Source of the DNA: Trochalopteron elliotii
Lineage: Eukaryota; Chordata; Aves; Passeriformes; Leiothrichidae
NCBI GenBank assembly: GCA_024734555.1
Contig: JANPWX010000247.1
Span: 2,836,323-2,900,322, forward strand
Direction: 5' to 3'
DNA length: 64,000 nucleotides
Position numbers and translations under genes: made by a program
Shown: piece after piece, positions 61,901-64,000 of the stretch
How the letters are laid out: every line of letters starts with the position of its first letter
Position numbering within the stretch: the stretch's first letter is position 1
The notes under the pieces: generated by a model
Database searches by the model: none
The model's input: only the letters and a program-made list of their open reading frames with translations
Told to the model about the DNA's origin: nothing

Positions 61901-64000
61901 AGAGAGAAGCCTTTGAGGAAATGAAGAGGTTAATGAATCTACTTACAATGACAGGAAGTGACACATTCAGGCTATACCACAAGCAATGCACAACAATAAT
62001 TTGAAAGTCTATTACAGATGTAAAGAAGTTATAAACACGGTTTGTAGGAAAGAGGAGGCACCCCTAACCCCTCTTCTGTCAGGTACTCACCAACAATGAA
62101 AGGAAGCTCTTTTAAGAACATAATTCTCCTTCGGAGGTGCCTCTTTCAACAAGGGCACATTTTGCATAATCAATAGAAAAATGTTTCTAATAAAATTGCA
62201 GGGTATGATGAAGATCCTATCAGACAAAGTTGCAGCCAGTAATATGAAGTCAGCAATTTTAAACATTATAAAGACAGACTAAGGGAAAATTAAGTAGTCT
62301 TTGAGGCATAGGAAGAATATTTTGAAAATGCATTTTCCATATGACTTGGTAATGGCTGAGCAGAACGGCAACTTTTCATCTATTTTCTTTTTTCAAGACA
62401 AATAATCTGCTGGTAACTTTGAACTGATTCACCTTTATCAATGGAACTTTCACTTGGTTTGATAAGTTTACATTTTTAGACTATTTTCAAAATGTTCAAA
62501 TCTGCATTCACCATAGACAATTTAAGAGATCAAAATATTGTCTCCTTGTCTGTCCAGTGCTGAATTTATGTTTTAGAATCCAACTAGAGAGATGCCATGA
62601 TTACCTTGGTAGCAGTCATTTACAGAAGCAGCTACAAAGAATACGTAGAGCTGGATGGAGTCTTTGAAAAACTAGGACCTGGTTGTTAGAAGAATATCTG
62701 ATGCATTCAGGGTTAATCACTTGGTCACTTAATCACTTAACCATTAACCAGAACAAATGCCTTTCTAGACCCCATACGAAAGGCACAGTGGACTGGGAAA
62801 AAATAAGAAAGGTGAAAACCAATGACTAAGAAAATTCTTTGGACGGTGAAACCATGCAGAGGAGTGTGAATATTGGAGGCATGACATAGGAACCTACTCT
62901 TGTTACTAATTGTCTTTCTAGATCTTTATTGCACAGATATTTTTAGTCAAAGTAAATACGATATTTGCCTTACTTAACTGTAGGAACAAATAAAGTTGTG
63001 AAAGTAGGACACTGAAGTAAGGTCAGAATCAAAAGATCCTGTGGGATTGATTTTTTTTTTTTTAATATTTCTTAGATATTTCTGTGGATTGATGTAAATT
63101 AAGAGTTTCAGCATTCCATTTCATTTATGATGCAACAAAGTCCTAAAATTCATATATGTCCTTTGAGATCAGAATTTACTTCTTCTCGACATTTCTAGGC
63201 TTTCCTTCAGTGGAACGAGTTCTGATTTAAAAGGAAATCAATATTGTATTCTCTTCTGAAAATTGTTTGGGTTTTTAATTATTTTGATTTTTTCACCAGT
63301 AGCATAACTGACCATATTGGTGTTTTGTCATCTTTTAAAATTAGAACCAAGCAAAGGTATGTAATTAATATAATTCTTTTCTTTAAATTTAAAATTCTGC
63401 AAGAAGTTTTGAAAATCTGTCTGATTACCAAATATTCCACAGCAAAATAAAAAAAAGTTCACACAAAATGCATACTTTTAATTTTTTTAAAATTTTAATA
63501 GTAAAGTCTGATATCTGATGTCTTGATTGGTAGCTTTTTAAATTTATAGAATTGTTAATCTTTCACTAAATCAGCCCATTTCATCCCAGATCAAGGTGCT
63601 CCAAACCACCTAATGTGCTGCAGCAAATATAAACTGCAATTTAGTTACTAAGAAATTCTAAGAATTTAACATAGTTAGTTGTTTGTGTTTCTTTAGAAGT
63701 GCTGTTATTAGTTTGAAGTTTAACTGAATTAGAAAACACAAAAGTAACCATATTCTGAAGTGCAGAAAATGGGCTTGCATTCAATGCTTTATTACACAAT
63801 ATATAATAAACAGGTTTAGAGTAGAGCCTTGAATCAAATCTCTGTTGAGAGGCCCCCAACACACAGGTTAATTAAAATCTACATTTAAATCTTACCATTT
63901 AGGACACATCTGTTTAGCTTAACATATGTCAAATTATAGGCTATAAAATTTCTTTGCAAAGACATCTTTTTAAAATGCAAAGAAGCTTTCACAAATGCTG
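58976..64000. other. AT-rich non-coding DNA, no recognised gene
   Basis: No gene or named repeat is recognised to the window end. Small structures are the 18-bp perfect palindrome at 60666-60683, a G7 run just before it, and an inverted pair of about 13-bp arms at 62047-62062 and 62133-62147. A sequence at 59573-59625 weakly recalls an inverted CR1 end but is too diverged to call. Confidence 0.5.
60666..60683. repeat. perfect 18-bp palindrome
   Basis: ACTCTCACTAGTGAGAGT is its own reverse complement, centred on CTAG. It directly follows a run of seven G. Function unknown. Confidence 0.95.

Noticed and set aside
1..64000. CRISPR arrays, operons, phage or plasmid modules.
   Set aside because: No regularly spaced direct repeats with unique spacers and no dense coding. 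The repeat content is avian.

Overview
This window looks like vertebrate nuclear DNA, specifically bird and most probably songbird (passerine). The evidence is its repeats. There are several CR1 (chicken repeat 1) LINE fragments, two of them ending in the ATTCTATGATTCTATGA-type CR1 terminus. There is an avian ERVL-type solo LTR. There is also a tRNA-Ile-derived SINE with a CR1-like tail at about 56.49-56.62 kb, which is the architecture of the passerine family TguSINE1. Nothing prokaryotic is present: no dense ORFs, no Shine-Dalgarno-linked operons, no rRNA. Outside assembly-gap reads and repeat-derived frames, no open frame reaches 150 codons.

Layout. 1-12.0 kb is AT-rich, single-copy-looking DNA. 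A CR1 3' fragment on the + strand lies at 12.03-12.62 kb. A mixed 8/6-bp minisatellite followed by a GC-rich patch lies at 14.39-14.75 kb. An A/C-only tract at 24.06 kb is followed closely by an ERVL-type LTR at 24.32-25.40 kb. 25.4-32.9 kb is AT-rich with one unclassified GC-enriched patch at 27.1-27.7 kb. An assembly gap of 397 N at 32.89-33.29 kb is bordered by G-rich DNA. The right half carries CR1 pieces at 37.4, 42.5, 48.2-48.9, 52.3 and 57.0-57.8 kb and perhaps 58.8-58.98 kb. It also carries a perfect 28-bp palindrome at 47.16 kb, a 27-unit GGAA microsatellite at 49.83 kb, a second A/C tract at 53.8 kb, the SINE, and an AT-rich degenerate tandem repeat at 58.2 kb.

No protein-coding gene can be named. 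The window is best read as a large intron or an intergenic stretch. Three short minus-strand segments (47.27-47.38, 26.59-26.73 and 7.34-7.41 kb) have splice-like edges and stay open in mutually compatible phases. They are offered only as low-confidence exon candidates of an unidentified gene with introns of about 20 kb. No functional co-operation between elements can be asserted beyond the known dependence of CR1-tailed SINEs on CR1 reverse transcriptase.
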